Of a stretch of 64,000 bases of DNA, positions 1-10,308 are shown piece after piece. Within the stretch, counting starts at the first letter, position 1. Each line of letters starts with the position of its first letter. The notes under the pieces were generated by a model that saw only the letters and a program-made list of their open reading frames with translations, had not been told where the DNA came from and made no database searches. Position numbers and translations under genes: made by a program. Source of the stretch: Eunapius fragilis (taxonomy: Eukaryota; Porifera; Demospongiae; Spongillida; Spongillidae); contig OY811973.1 of assembly GCA_963681505.1 (NCBI GenBank), positions 8,405,263-8,469,262 on the forward strand, written 5' to 3'.

Positions 1-1
1 G

Positions 2-274
2 AGGGTATTTAATATCGGAAGTTTCGTTAGAAACTTCCATATAGGATTTGACCCCGATTATGAACTCATTAAAAACACGCGACCCGTCTCTACCAAGACT
101 CCCGACGAACGGATCGTTTACCTTATTATGGCAATCGAACTAGAAGTCAAAAGTGAGCAGTTTCGTCTTCACAGAACCGCGCGGTTGTTGAGAACAAAAG
201 GGTACTGGCCGTCCTCGTACCCGGTCCCTGAACAATCCTCCTCCTCCTTCTTGCGGGCTCATAACTCGGGATAG
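2..274 (+). CDS. C-terminal coding exon of an unknown gene, cut by the window edge
   Basis: An open frame runs from base 2 to a TAG stop at 272-274, about 90 codons, with no start codon inside the window, so it is probably the last exon or the tail of a gene that begins to the left. The peptide is mixed in composition, with charged stretches such as YELIKNTRPV and TKTPDERIVYLIM and a serine run before the end. CG-containing codons are frequent, unlike the AT-rich DNA after it. I do not recognise the family. The repeat-rich DNA that follows is consistent with its 3' untranslated region and then intergenic space. It could also be a chance open frame, but 90 codons without a stop is more than expected here. 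Confidence 0.45.
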   Translation, partial: RVFNIGSFVRNFHIGFDPDYELIKNTRPVSTKTPDERIVYLIMAIELEVKSEQFRLHRTARLLRTKGYWPSSYPVPEQSSSSFLRAHNSG

Positions 275-528
275 GAACACTTTGAAACGATGAAAACTTC
301 ACCACTAGATTCAGAATTGGTCGGAAGGGGTTCCTTGATGAAAATAGTTTATACTTTGGTACAGAATCGACTATACGGCCTGTGTTATTGTAAAATTGAG
401 ATATCTTGTGTGACGTAATTACGGTATATAGAAATTAAGGCATCTGTATAAATAGCACACAACTAGAGAAATATACATATGACGTCAAACAACCCGTTGT
501 ACATTTACATACAAAAAAAAATTAATGA
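275..528. other. AT-rich non-coding stretch
   Basis: Nothing recognisable. It lies between the left-edge open frame and the first repeat copy and may include the 3' untranslated region of that gene. Confidence 0.4.
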
Positions 529-639
529 AACAAGTAAATAAAAACATTCTCTACGAGAAAGTTGGTAGGATATAGGATTTGCAGGCAATTGGTGGTGTAA
601 AAAGCAAGGAAACAAGGTCTTATCAGAAGGGAAAATGTA

Positions 640-646
<7 letters not shown>
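529..646 (-). repeat. Interspersed repeat A, copy 1
   Basis: This ~118-bp sequence contains ctctacgagaaagttggt and ggtcttatcagaaggg. It is nearly identical to the reverse complement of 3672-3802, and a diverged copy lies at 50112-50240 in the same orientation as this one. Copy 1 ends inside an AAT run where the first LINE fragment begins. The other two copies continue with a short shared segment, so copy 1 was interrupted at its inner end. Confidence 0.75.
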
Positions 647-670
<24 letters not shown>

Positions 671-672
671 TT
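647..672. repeat. AAT microsatellite at the 5' side of the LINE fragment
   Basis: A run of about eight AAT units. A similar run closes the LINE at 2169-2210, so the fragment is bracketed by the same simple repeat. Confidence 0.8.
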
Positions 673-673
673 T

Positions 674-2064
674 TTGGCATTGTCATCAATTTCTCCAAAT
701 GTGAAGTTTTCAGTCCCCAAGGCAACCATTTGTTTCCACCAGCTGTGAAGTCATCTCTTTTGCCTAACTTAGAGATCCTTGGGGTACCGATAGGTGACTA
801 TTTGCATTGCTCTCACTTCATTGCTGAGAAATGTTCCAAGGCTAAGGTGCTGCTCACTGCCCTAGTAGAGGTGGCTGACGCTGACCTTCATGTTGCAGCT
901 TCTCTTCTTCGCATTTGTGGTAGTTATTGTAAATTAGTGCATTTAGCCAGAACCACTCCGCCTAGCCTCTCATGTGAGTCCCTGAAGTTCTTTGATGAGG
1001 AGGTAAGACGTTGTTTCTCTATTTGCATAGCAGCTGACATCGCAGACGATCACTGGAAGCAAGCGCAACTTAGCCTTAGCTTTGGAGGACTTGGCTTTCG
1101 TTCTTTATCCTACCACTCATGTGCTGCCTTCATCTCATCATTGTCTTCTTCAGGTTTTGGTAGTGCTAGTAATCGCCACTTGTTGAGCGCTATTTCGAAG
1201 TTCAACAGCCTTGTGTCCCCTGCAGAGGTTATCACAGTGGAGTCTGTTTTGTCCTCTCCTCTGTCCCAGCATGCCTTGTGCAAGAAGTTGGATGATCATC
1301 TTTTTCAGTCTATCTTGATGACTTCCTCTCCTGCCAATAAGGCACGACTTCTCTCTGCCTCTGCTCCTCATGCCAGCTCTTGGCTTTCAGTTGTCCCCTC
1401 GGTGGGTTTGGGCTTGCATCTTGATCCAGCCGAGTACCAAATTGCAGTGTTGTGGTGGCTAGGTATGAACTCTTCTATTCAATCAGTGTGCCCATTCTGC
1501 CCCGATATCACTTTGGATCCTCTCGGACATCATGCGGTATCATGCAGACATGGTGGGGACGTTGTCATCAGACACAATCGCCTGCGAAACATCTTTGCAG
1601 AGTTTTGTCGTCGTGCTCACCTATCGGTAAGAGTGGAGGTTGGTCAAGGCCTTTCAAGAGTCCAGAGTAACTCCCGTCCAGCTGATGTGCTAGTCGATGC
1701 ATGGGAAAGGGCGAAGCCAGCAGCCTTCGATGTTACTGTTACCTCCCCACTCACTCCTGCCACTTTGCATGACGCGTGTAATTCAGCAGGTGTTGCAGCT
1801 CACAAAGCAGAGTGCCGAAAGCACTCTTCCAATGACCCGAAGTGTCAGGAGCTAGGGTGGGTATGCGTTCCTCTGGCAGTGGAATCGTATGGGAACTGGG
1901 GTAAAGAGGCCCAGAACACCTTCGCTAGACTAGCTTCCATCCTCTCAATCTCCCTGCACTGCCCCAAGGCAAAGGTCCTGACAGAGATTTATGGGCGGTT
2001 GAATACTTCATTAGTGAGGTCAGTAGCTAGGGCAATCCTGTCTAGAAGATGCGTTCCAGGTTAA
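674..2064 (+). pseudogene. LINE retrotransposon, 3' part: end of reverse transcriptase, CCHC knuckle and restriction-like endonuclease
   Basis: The open frame starts inside the end of a reverse transcriptase (INFSKCEVFSP, then LEILGVPIGDY) and runs about 450 codons to a TAA. Near 1490-1550 is a zinc-knuckle-like CPFC...GHHAVSC. It is followed by RHNRLRN, then PADVLV and FDVTVTSPL, which fit a PD-(D/E)XK restriction-like endonuclease as found downstream of the RT in R2/NeSL/CRE-type LINEs. The catalytic RT part is missing, which is normal 5' truncation of a LINE copy. No frameshift is seen in what remains, so the insertion is fairly young. It is followed by an AAT-rich tail. Exact clade is not settled; the endonuclease assignment rests on motif order, not a search. 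Confidence 0.7.
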
Positions 2065-2168
2065 AGAGTGTAGCTTTAGAGTGGAACTGTACATACAGTA
2101 CATACTTAGTTTATATGTAGTCTAATGATATGTAATAACTATTACTGCTAATGTGCATTATTTCTATT

Positions 2169-2169
2169 C

Positions 2170-2203
<34 letters not shown>

Positions 2204-2210
2204 TAATAAT
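2169..2210. repeat. AAT microsatellite, LINE 3' tail
   Basis: About eleven AAT units with a short A run. It lies at the 3' end of both LINE fragments, which meet tail to tail here, so it may be the terminal repeat of one or both. Confidence 0.8.
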
Positions 2211-2278
2211 TTCATGTGCATGTTATATACACATAGGCAAGTAATGGCATAAATTAGGTATGCACTTGTATACTGCCC

Positions 2279-3630
2279 CTAAAATGCGTAGCATTTACAA
2301 AAAATAGATAAATCAACATTGTTCAGCATTAACCTAAACGTTCTTTCTGAGGATGATTTAACAACAGTGTCAGACAGTGAGTTCCAAATTGGTATGATTC
2401 TAACTGAAAAGAAATTTGCACGGTAATTGTGATGTGGTGTTGTTAGAGGACTAAGTTTGATGGAGTTCCCTCTTGTTGTATAAGGTGACAAGTTTATGTG
2501 GAAAAAATCTGATGCATCAAGGTCAACAAGTTTTTTCACTATTTTAAAGCACATAACTAGATCCAGAAACACTCTTCTATACTCCAATGAATGAAATCCA
2601 AGCATAGAAAGCCTATCAGCATAACTAGTCATAGGTATCTTTATTCTTTTAAAGAGTGATCTGGTAAAGTAACGTTGAACTCTTTCAACAGTTTTAATAT
2701 CTTTTACAAGCCAAGGATTCCATACTGGAGCATTATATTCCAGAATGGGTCTCACATATGAATGAAACATTCGACACAGCACAGATATATTCAGTGTACG
2801 AAGAGCTTTAAGTAGGAGTGAACACCTTTGAAAAGCCTTAGCAGCAACACATGCACAATGCAAGCTCGGTTTAAAATCAGATGTGATATGTACACCTAGG
2901 TCATGGATATCAAAAACTCTATTCAAAAGCACGCCCTCTAGAGAATAAGAGTGACTCGCTGAGTTATGCCCAAAGGATATCACACTGCACTTCTGAAATG
3001 CAATATTAAGCTGCCAGGTTTGAGACCACACACTAAAATTTAATAAAAATAAAGTCAAAGGTGAAGATGAGTTGGATGAATGAGTAGCATAAAGTTTGGT
3101 ATCATCTGCAAAAATTTTTGCTTGAACTGGTGGCTCTAAACATTCAGGAAGGTCATTGATATAAATGAGGAACAATAGAGGTCCAAGTACTGATCCTTGA
3201 GGAACACCACTGGATACAGGTAGGGAAGAAGATAAGGACTGACCAATATAGACTTGCTGGGAACGATTCGTAAGAAAAGAAGATAACCACTTTACCAAGG
3301 AGGAACTAAATCCATAACATTCCACTTTATGCAGAAGCTTAGTGTGAGATATAGAATCAAACGCTTTAGCAAAGTCTATATACACAGAATCAACTTTATC
3401 GCCAAAATCAGTATGTAGAGTCCATTCATTAAGTGTCATTAACAATTGAGTACAAGTGGAACGCCTGGCAAGAAAGCCAAACTGGTCTTTCGAGATAAGA
3501 CTGTTTGAACGTAGAAAGGTAACCATTGATTCACACACAATAGACTCCATTACTTTACAACAAACACTAGTAAGAGAGACTGGACGATAATTGCTGGGTA
3601 ATTTACGCGAACCTTTCTTGAAAATAGTCC
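2279..3630 (-). pseudogene. LINE reverse transcriptase (Jockey/CR1-like), 5'-truncated
   Basis: The longest open frame, 423 codons, begins at an internal Met (3550), but the same frame continues upstream with IFKKGSRKLPSNYRPVSLTS, the usual start of a LINE RT domain, up to a stop near 3635. Visible RT motifs in order are QFGFLARRSTCTQL, VYIDFAKAFDSI, SGVPQGSVLGPLLFLIYIND and the catalytic KIFADDTKLYA. The C-terminal region carries RCSLLLKALRTL and YVRPILEYNAPVWNP, typical of the thumb and tail of this class. Endonuclease and ORF1 are absent, so the copy is a dead 5'-truncated insertion although its RT frame is intact. It lies opposite to the preceding LINE, tail to tail. Confidence 0.88.
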
Positions 3631-3671
3631 TATATTATGCACAGAAACAATATATGCCTACAAATGTGCTA

Positions 3672-3802
3672 TAAATATAAGACTATTACATTTTCCCTTC
3701 TGATAAGACCTTGTTTCCTTGCTTTTTCCACCACCAATTGCCTGCAAATCCTATATCCCACCAACTTTCTCGTAGAGAATGTTTTATTTACTTGTTAACC
3801 AC
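3672..3802 (+). repeat. Interspersed repeat A, copy 2 (inverted relative to copy 1)
   Basis: Near-perfect reverse complement of 529-646, extended on the LINE side by a segment also present in the third copy at 50 kb. With copy 1 it brackets the two LINE fragments. The pair may be coincidental or the ends of a larger element. Confidence 0.75.
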
Positions 3803-4574
3803 TTTGTGTCAAAGGAAGTGTACACCTCGATATGTTTTTCACCTAGGAGTCAGCAGATTATATTTTTTTGGATGTGCAAACTACATGCAACTAGAAAAGG
3901 CTATTATAAGAGATTATTATACTGAGCCTGTGCAAGAACTGAACTCTAGAGTTCTACACAAGGGAATGAATGCCTTTTATGAATACTATTATACCCCTAT
4001 CAGTACCAGATTGAGGGTGGCCAGTGGTTTACATAGACAAGCAAGCATGGTTGAATGGTACATGGTAGAATCAAATGTACCTTGTACATGCTCTACATGG
4101 AAGTTAGAACAAGTAGTTTTGAACTACATGCGTTCATGTCATAGCACTAAGGTCTTTCCAAAAACAAAGTACACTATAAGTAAGGAGAGGGGGGAAAGAG
4201 GAGGGGGGGGGAGGGGGGGGGGACATCTGATGTCTCTGCCTAATTGTTGGCAGTGCCTACTAGGTTGTTGCATTGTCACCTTTTTAGTTGTGAAATAACC
4301 AGTGATAGGGATTATTATATTTGCTGAAATGCCATATCAATTCCGGGTGCTTGCAAATTTACAACACATTGGCTTACAATACCAATAGTTTATTAAAGCT
4401 GGATAAAAAAGGAACAACACATGTCTCTTATCATTTATTTATGCAAAGGAAAGGAATGTAGATAATTGGAGACAGCACAAGAATACAGGCGTAATTTTGA
4501 CGTATCTGCGCACAGTCCATCACGTTGCAGTCGGGTATGACATATAGGCCTATATTGTGTGCTTGTGCGTGTGT

Positions 4575-4609
<35 letters not shown>

Positions 4610-4804
4610 ATGCATGTGAGTGTGTGTGTGTTGTGTGTGTGACACACACAGAGGGAGATTTGTGTGTCTGTGTATCAATGCATGTCTGTCTTCATTGTGA
4701 GTGGTGTGTAAATATGTATATCTGCATGTGTGTAAAATGCATGTTACTTGATGCACTTAGTGTACTTGTTACAGGCTGACATGGTTGAAACAGAAACTTG
4801 CAAC
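3803..4804. other. Intergenic stretch with poly-G and GT tracts
   Basis: A frame of 195 codons (3711-4298) crosses repeat A and a poly-G run (about 4195-4222); it resembles no family I know. A GT microsatellite lies at 4572-4640. No gene is supported. Confidence 0.4.
4572..4640. repeat. GT/TG microsatellite
   Basis: A nearly pure (TG)n run with a few interruptions. The His/Thr and Cys/Val frames across it are artefacts of the repeat. Confidence 0.9.
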
Positions 4805-5320
4805 AATGGGTCTAAAACGGCGGAATGCGTGTGAAACACAGCTGTCGGTTGTTTACGACGTAATAAGGGTAGGTTGCCTGTTAGATACACCAGCTGTATA
4901 CATCAGTTTATTACTATTTCATGCAGAATGAGCTAAAGATATCTAACTGTTTGTTGGGTTATCGAGCCATGTGGAGACTACTGCAAACCAAGTATGGTTA
5001 TAAAACGAAACGCGGTTATTGACTCTGGGGTGCATTGTTGCTGGTGTGCACATGTGACTATACTGATACCTTGTTATAGGGCTACAGTAATGATGTTCCT
5101 TGCCGTAATGGACCCTGCTGGGTCACGTCAGCGTAGGATGCGAAGGCTCCTAAGAAGACGGTATTAGAACCAGGTTAGTGCTTAATGAATATTAACTGTA
5201 AAAATCACCTTTGGAACATTTTAAGGTCCAAATTGGTGCTGGTATATTGATGGCTATGATAAGCTCAAACCATATGAGTTTCCTATACATGCTTGCATTG
5301 ATGGGTGTGTAAAGTTATGT
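4805..5320 (+). pseudogene. Broken integrase-core gene of a mobile element
   Basis: Pieces match the integrase-like open frames common in fish and marine-invertebrate mobile elements. In order they read LKRRNACETQLSVVYDVIR (near 4810), GYRAMWRLLQTKYGYKTKR (near 4960), MDPAGSRQRRMRRLLRRRY (5109-5165) and, after a probable intron (gttagt...ttttaag), PNWCWYIDGYDKLKPYEF with IHACIDG. The WxIDGYDKLKP segment is the first catalytic-Asp region of this integrase family. An in-frame TAG follows RRRY, and the remaining catalytic region is not seen. I read it as a degraded multi-exon transposon gene. The family assignment is from remembered sequence pattern. Confidence 0.5.
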
Positions 5321-5870
5321 AGTATTTTGTTCGCAGTTCATTGCAACTCGCTGTATACAGATTTTCAAGAAAAATCATCTGGCTTGAGTTGGGGGCCCAC
5401 AAATTCTGAATCTAAACTGCTGTAAGAATTATGAGCTGCAGAATACATTAATTAGGTGTGAAAAAGTTGATTTTCCATTCATCTCTATGGAAAGTGCTGT
5501 TTTCACAAAAACTACAACAATTTTCAACACAAAGCAGTTGTTTTTTGTTCAGCTAAATCAAGATTGTACGTATCTGAAACAATATTGATATGATAGCCAC
5601 AAAAGTTGTACCCCGCTATTTATTAGCAATCAAGTTTATAAAACGCCGTTCATTTTCTATGGGAGTTATCCGGAAGTATACGCGAATGTACAAACTGCAA
5701 CAATTGTACATGTCAATTCCCTTTGACCGCGCATTTCTGGATATGGTAATCTGAAGTTTAATAAGATACCAGTCCCATGAGAGCAACTAATACGAAAGAG
5801 ATTGAAGGTGGGGCCCATCTTTTTCGTATGTACTGGTACTGCCTCTCTCCCATTTAGCGATAGGACTACT
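5321..5870. other. Non-coding stretch
   Basis: AT-rich and without recognisable features. The minus-strand frame at 5666-5941 has no recognisable motif and lies across the candidate exon on the plus strand. Confidence 0.3.
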
Positions 5871-6356
5871 ATGCTTCGAGGAGAAACACTGGCCTTACTA
5901 AAGGTAATACGGAGAAAACGCGAAGAAAAGGCGGCTGGCACTCAAGCGAAGTAGATTAACTCTAGTAAGTCAATATCACCACTTCTATCACCACTTCTAT
6001 TTACACGTATATTCATGCAGCAAATATCTGCTCAGTTTGCGCGTGACAAAGCCGTGAAAGATGCGATTGAAGCTGGGGAGGTCGACGCCAAGGACAACAT
6101 TGAATCAATTAAAAAGGTCCGTGCGGCGGTACCAACAGTGCCGCTACCAGAAACCTTGGCCGCCGGCTCGGATGATGAAGAAGAAGAACGTACAGTTTAT
6201 CAAAAGAAAAGGCTGCTGAGCCTTGAAGTGGCAAGAGCGTCTCGTGTAGGTGGTGTTGGAGCTGGAACTAGCTATAGCCATGAGCATGAGCTTGCTCACA
6301 GGCCAGAACTCACTGCAGCAGGCGCTGCTACTTCAAGCATCTCCGACACAGACTGA
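5871..6356 (+). CDS. Possible small two-exon gene with an acidic C-terminus, unknown function
   Basis: A first exon may be 5871-5903 (ATG, 11 codons, ending AAG before gtaatacgg). A second begins after the acceptor ttcatgcag at 6020 and runs in the matching phase to a TGA at 6354-6356, giving about 123 residues. The protein is rich in charged residues: a basic/alanine-rich helix-like part (SAQFARDKAVKDAIEAGEV), then an acidic run SDDEEEERTVYQKKR, then a Gly/Ser/Ala tail. I do not recognise a domain. The exon pairing is inferred from splice signals and phase. The second exon could instead belong to a longer gene with exons further upstream. Confidence 0.35.
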
Positions 6357-6359
6357 TTT

Positions 6360-6660
6360 ATTTCTCTTTGTGTTTGTATAGTGTTTCATTCGATTGTATT
6401 CATGTAATCATTTGTGAAATCAGTTATGAAATCGTGCGTTTGATTCTACACGAGATTCTCTGTACTACAATCGTATGCAAAATCACGAAGTGATTTTTGT
6501 GGATTTTACAATGGATACTACGTAAGAAAATCAATTGATAAATGCAACAGCGTGATTTCTACGTGATTGTTCAATAGATTTTCGATTGATTTAGCTGTTA
6601 AATCAGTCATAGATTTCGCGCGTGATTCCGAATAACAAATCAATTGATGGATCAAAACTT
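6360..6660. other. Stretch crowded with GATT/AATC words
   Basis: Over about 280 bases, gatt or its complement aatc occurs roughly every 10-20 bases, in both orientations (for example aaatcaattgat twice, gattttcgattgattt). It is non-coding and not a simple tandem repeat. It lies just beyond the possible gene at 6356. Confidence 0.45.
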
Positions 6661-6958
6661 CATTCGCGGTTTTCTTTTTTTTTTTGCTGTGGTGTAAGAG
6701 CCTCCACAACCACATCAAAATCCTTTTTTTCGGATTAGTCGCGAGTGTCTCAAATGCACGACCAGCCTGACCCGTAAGCTTGGATTCCAACCAGATGAGT
6801 TTCTCCGAGTCACTCCAAGAATACAGTTCTGCCAAACGGTTAAACTTTCGAATCCACGTGGTCCAATCGCCCGATCCAGAGAACTCCGCAGGGTGAATCA
6901 CGGGCCCACGCTTACTTCCCTCGGTCGGTTCCGTTTTTGAATCCTTTTCCGTAACCAT
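6518..6958 (-). pseudogene. Gag-like fragment of an LTR retrotransposon
   Basis: From an ATG at 6958 the peptide has a charged N-terminus, then PAEFSGSGDWTTWIRKFNRL, AELYSWSDSEKLIWLESKL and TGQAGRAFETLA. This is the W...F...L..W pattern of the Ty3/Gypsy gag (Retrotrans_gag) capsid region, residues ~22-75. After ETLATNPKK an A-run shifts the frame: the expected DVVVEAL continues only in another frame, and A/T-rich non-coding DNA follows. No protease, RT or LTRs are visible nearby, so it is an orphan relic. Confidence 0.6.
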
Positions 6959-8072
6959 GCATCCTGCCGACTACGCCAATGTAATAATCTTATGTAGAGC
7001 AAAGGAACCTATTAAGGAACAACCAACTTCCCTTGACTGATGCAGACTAACTATGCAGGCTAGAGAGATAATTTTTAAAAACACTTACAACCATATTAAC
7101 CATAGCAAATGTTGCATGGATGCTGGTACCAAAAACTCACTTTTCAGCAAACATACCTCAATGTATGGGAAAGGTACCGAGTAAGGAACAACCACATCAA
7201 AAGGTTGTTATATAAACACACAGCTGCACGGGGTTTGCCTTGAGGAGGGGGGCGGGTGCAAAATGAAATCTTCAACTGCATTGTAGTCTAATTATGGCCG
7301 ATAAGCATAGAGGCTGTTCTCCTGAGGAAAGCCATAGTATTCTTGAACTTATGGGGTGTGGGGGTGACGAAAGAAGAGGTGTTCGAAGCCGCAAAGGCAC
7401 TAGAGCCTGAGGAGTGGCTCTACGTTTAATTTTATTGGCTCGACATCAGTGTTGAATCTATAGTAGAAACAGAGTATCCAGCACTAGTCAAAACATCTGT
7501 AAACAAGTGGGTCAATCAGATTCATTGATCTGCGCGTGATCCTTAAAACAGTAAGCCATAATGTTGATTAAGATTTTTAATGCGATTTAGTGTTCCTTAA
7601 TAAGGGTGCGTTCCACATTTGTTCTACTCAACACCAACAACCGTACAAACGCATACTCAAAAAAGGGCCGAATTCCCTACCGCGCATGCTTGCTCGTGTC
7701 CCCAGTACATTTCATGCTGCTCTGTTACAGTGTATTATACAGTGGGGGGGGGGGGGGATTTCCGTACTTCTCTTGTTAGCAATTAAGTTGTAGCAAAACC
7801 TTCGCAATTATTCATAGTTATAACGCGCGCATAGCACAATAATACCTCATATCGATCTATACAGGGAGATTGGAAAGCCGCGCAAAATGGTATAACTCCA
7901 CAATTGAACATTATAATAAACTGAGCAGTAACTTTTAAACTTGATTCATGCTTGAACGAAGCCAAGTTTTCAAGCTACTAGCTTTTATACACCGAAAACC
8001 AATACAGTGGTTTAAGTAGTGCGGTCGACCAGGAAGCAGCATGTTTGCGGAATGGACTCCATGCATGAAAGA
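6959..8072. other. Intergenic stretch, no supported gene
   Basis: It contains a 14-base G run near 7743-7756. Short open segments near 7290-7520 (for example EEVFEAAKALEPEEWLYV) show no recognisable domain. Otherwise featureless. Confidence 0.35.
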
Positions 8073-8140
8073 TCGGATATGCGATAAACGTCAGGTCCGG
8101 AGTAAAACCCGCAACCGTTGCCTAGTGATATTTTATCACA
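8073..8140 (+). repeat. Left terminal inverted repeat of the ISL2EU-type element
   Basis: Matches the reverse complement of 12340-12402 over about 65 bases, including gcgataaacgtca and ggagtaaaacccgca. Confidence 0.8.
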
Positions 8141-8173
8141 TTCGCGGGCATCTTACGCATGTCAGTAAATTAA

Positions 8174-10276
8174 ATGGCCACGATTCCATCCGTCTCGGAC
8201 GCCGATCTTCCAGCTAGTGCTCAAACTATGCTGACGACAGTGACCTTGACAGTGTCTGACATATCTGGAGCTATTTTGACAGAACCCATGGACCGTCATA
8301 CAATGCCAGAGCTTAGATGGTGGCTTTTGTGCCGTGGTATTAAGGCACCGACATCTTGGAAAAAGAATCGTTTGCTCTCAATGTAAGAATTGCATGTTGC
8401 GCTATACCGCTGCCAAGCACTATATTATATTTTCGGCTTATTTTATCATTTCTGAAGGATTCAAGATGTTAAAACGGACAAACTTCCAATTGTGGATGTA
8501 GATGGGTCCTACTTGTATAGGAAACAAACAAAAAAAAATCCAGCAGACATGAATGGCAGTAGCTATGCATCTCATAGCCTCCATTCAGCCACCTTTGTCT
8601 GGTTGGGAAAGTCTTGATGGTGGCAATGCTAAAGCTGTGGCCTCCAAAATACCCACTGTAACCTCAGGTAACAGTTATTAATATAGTGCAGTTTAATCTA
8701 ATATGTACATGCAAAAATATTTTGTAGGCACCATGTACACCTACATGTACCTTGCTTGTTCTTGTGGTTCTGGCTCAGAATCACATGGTGCTTTCAGAGC
8801 ACTTACTCATGGTTATACAACCATTGGGCATCTGGGCAATTGAATCAGCTAGAAGTGAATACTTCACATCCTGAATATTGCCATGTTCGAGCCAGTATCA
8901 CGGCATCCATGGAACCTGGTCGATATAATGTTTTCTTAATATTGAACAGCAATGGACCAGCTACGTGCATGTATTCAGAAGGCAACTTGTGAATCTGCTG
9001 CTGGGTCAGTAATTTCAGTTTTTTTTTTTTCTGGAGTACATGAGTACTTTATGAATTCAACCTTTCATAGGAAATCAGTTAGCTGTACACATGTTTCAGC
9101 AGTACTACATGCACTTATCGCAGTCACAAGTAATGGTCAACTACAGTATACTCCAAACTCAACTTTACCAGAAATTGAAGATGAGTCAATGCCGGTCACA
9201 TCAAAACTCTGTGAATGGAAAATCCCCCCAAAAAAGAAAAGAGTGTAACCAGTCTATGTCTACTGCTGTCTTCATTCAACATGATTATCAAAAGTCAAAC
9301 AAATGAAGAGTTAGCCTTACTGAAGACTTTGATCCAAGGCCTGTGCAGTTCAGAGGAAATGCTAAATCTCTTCTTACTGATCTACGAGAGCAAGTCCATG
9401 GTGAATCCCTCGGTATATCACTTCTGTTCGATCCACGATATTGCAGCAACCTAAGTGTGCCAATCATCAGTAAGCCTGATATACCGTGCACATCACAACT
9501 TCAATATTCAGTGGCAGAATTCAAAGCAAGTTTAATATTGCCTAAAGAGAAATTGCAGAATATAGAACATAACACCAGAGGCCAATGCCACAGTCCACTA
9601 TGGTACTCAGCTCATCGATATCGCATAAGTGCTTCTCACTTTGGTGACATTCTACATCGTAAAAGCACTACACCTCCAGATGCACTAGTGCTAAGTATCA
9701 TGCAACCTCATTCTTTTTTCTTCAGCTGCAACTGCATGGGGAATTTAGAATGAGCCTATTGCCATTCGGGCATATCTTGCTCATCAACACCAACAGATGA
9801 AATCAGGCGTCACTGTGCAATCTACTGGGTTTATAATTAGTCAAACCTATCCATATCTTGGGGCATGTCCTGATGGCTCTGTCTACCACCCCCATGATGT
9901 TAGCCATCCATATGGATATTTAGAAATCAAATGTCCTCACTCTCACAGGAATAACACATCTTTAGAGGCTGGATATTCATCAGGTTTTTGCAGCAGTATT
10001 ATTTAAGATACAACAAACACACCTGCATGTGCTAAAGCTTAAGCAAAATCAAGGGCAGTTAGCAGTAGGTGAGCAGTAGGTGAGAGAAAATGGTGTGACT
10101 TCAGGATTTTCACTAATAAGGGAATAAGTATAGAGAGAATCAAGTTTGATGATGAGTATTGGAAAACAATTCTATTTCCTAAACTCCAGACATTCTTTGA
10201 TAACTGTTTGGCTCCAGTAATCATCAGTCCTGTTCATGCAATTGGCCTTCCAATACGCGACCTATCAAAGTTATAA
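8174..10276 (+). pseudogene. SWIM zinc finger / YqaJ nuclease of the transposon, multi-exon and frameshifted
   Basis: Accessory gene of the transposon. The start MATIPSVSDADLP at 8174 leads to a first exon ending before gtaaga at 8382. Later pieces read DVKTDKLPIVDVDG and YLYRKQTKKNPADMN (near 8460-8560), then in a shifted frame IQPPLSGWESLDGG. A SWIM-like finger is split by an intron near 9000-9070 (TCESAAG ... SCTHVSAVLHALIAV). The YqaJ nuclease follows: WYSAHRYRISASHFGDILH (9601-9660), then STGFIISQTYPYLGACPDG and GYLEIKCPHS (9820-9945). The Asp of PDG and the Glu/Lys of LEIK form the PD-(D/E)XK site. The C-terminus is ISIERIKFDDEYWKTILFP ... GLPIRDLSKL, with TAA at 10274-10276. Frame changes near 8570 and 9750 suggest decay, though unrecognised introns could explain some. 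Confidence 0.65.
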
Positions 10277-10308
10277 TTGCAACTATGCGTAATGACACAT
10301 ACATGATA

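Noticed and set aside
3711..4298. 195-codon plus-strand frame
   Set aside because: It begins inside repeat A, ends in a poly-G run and shows no recognisable motif.
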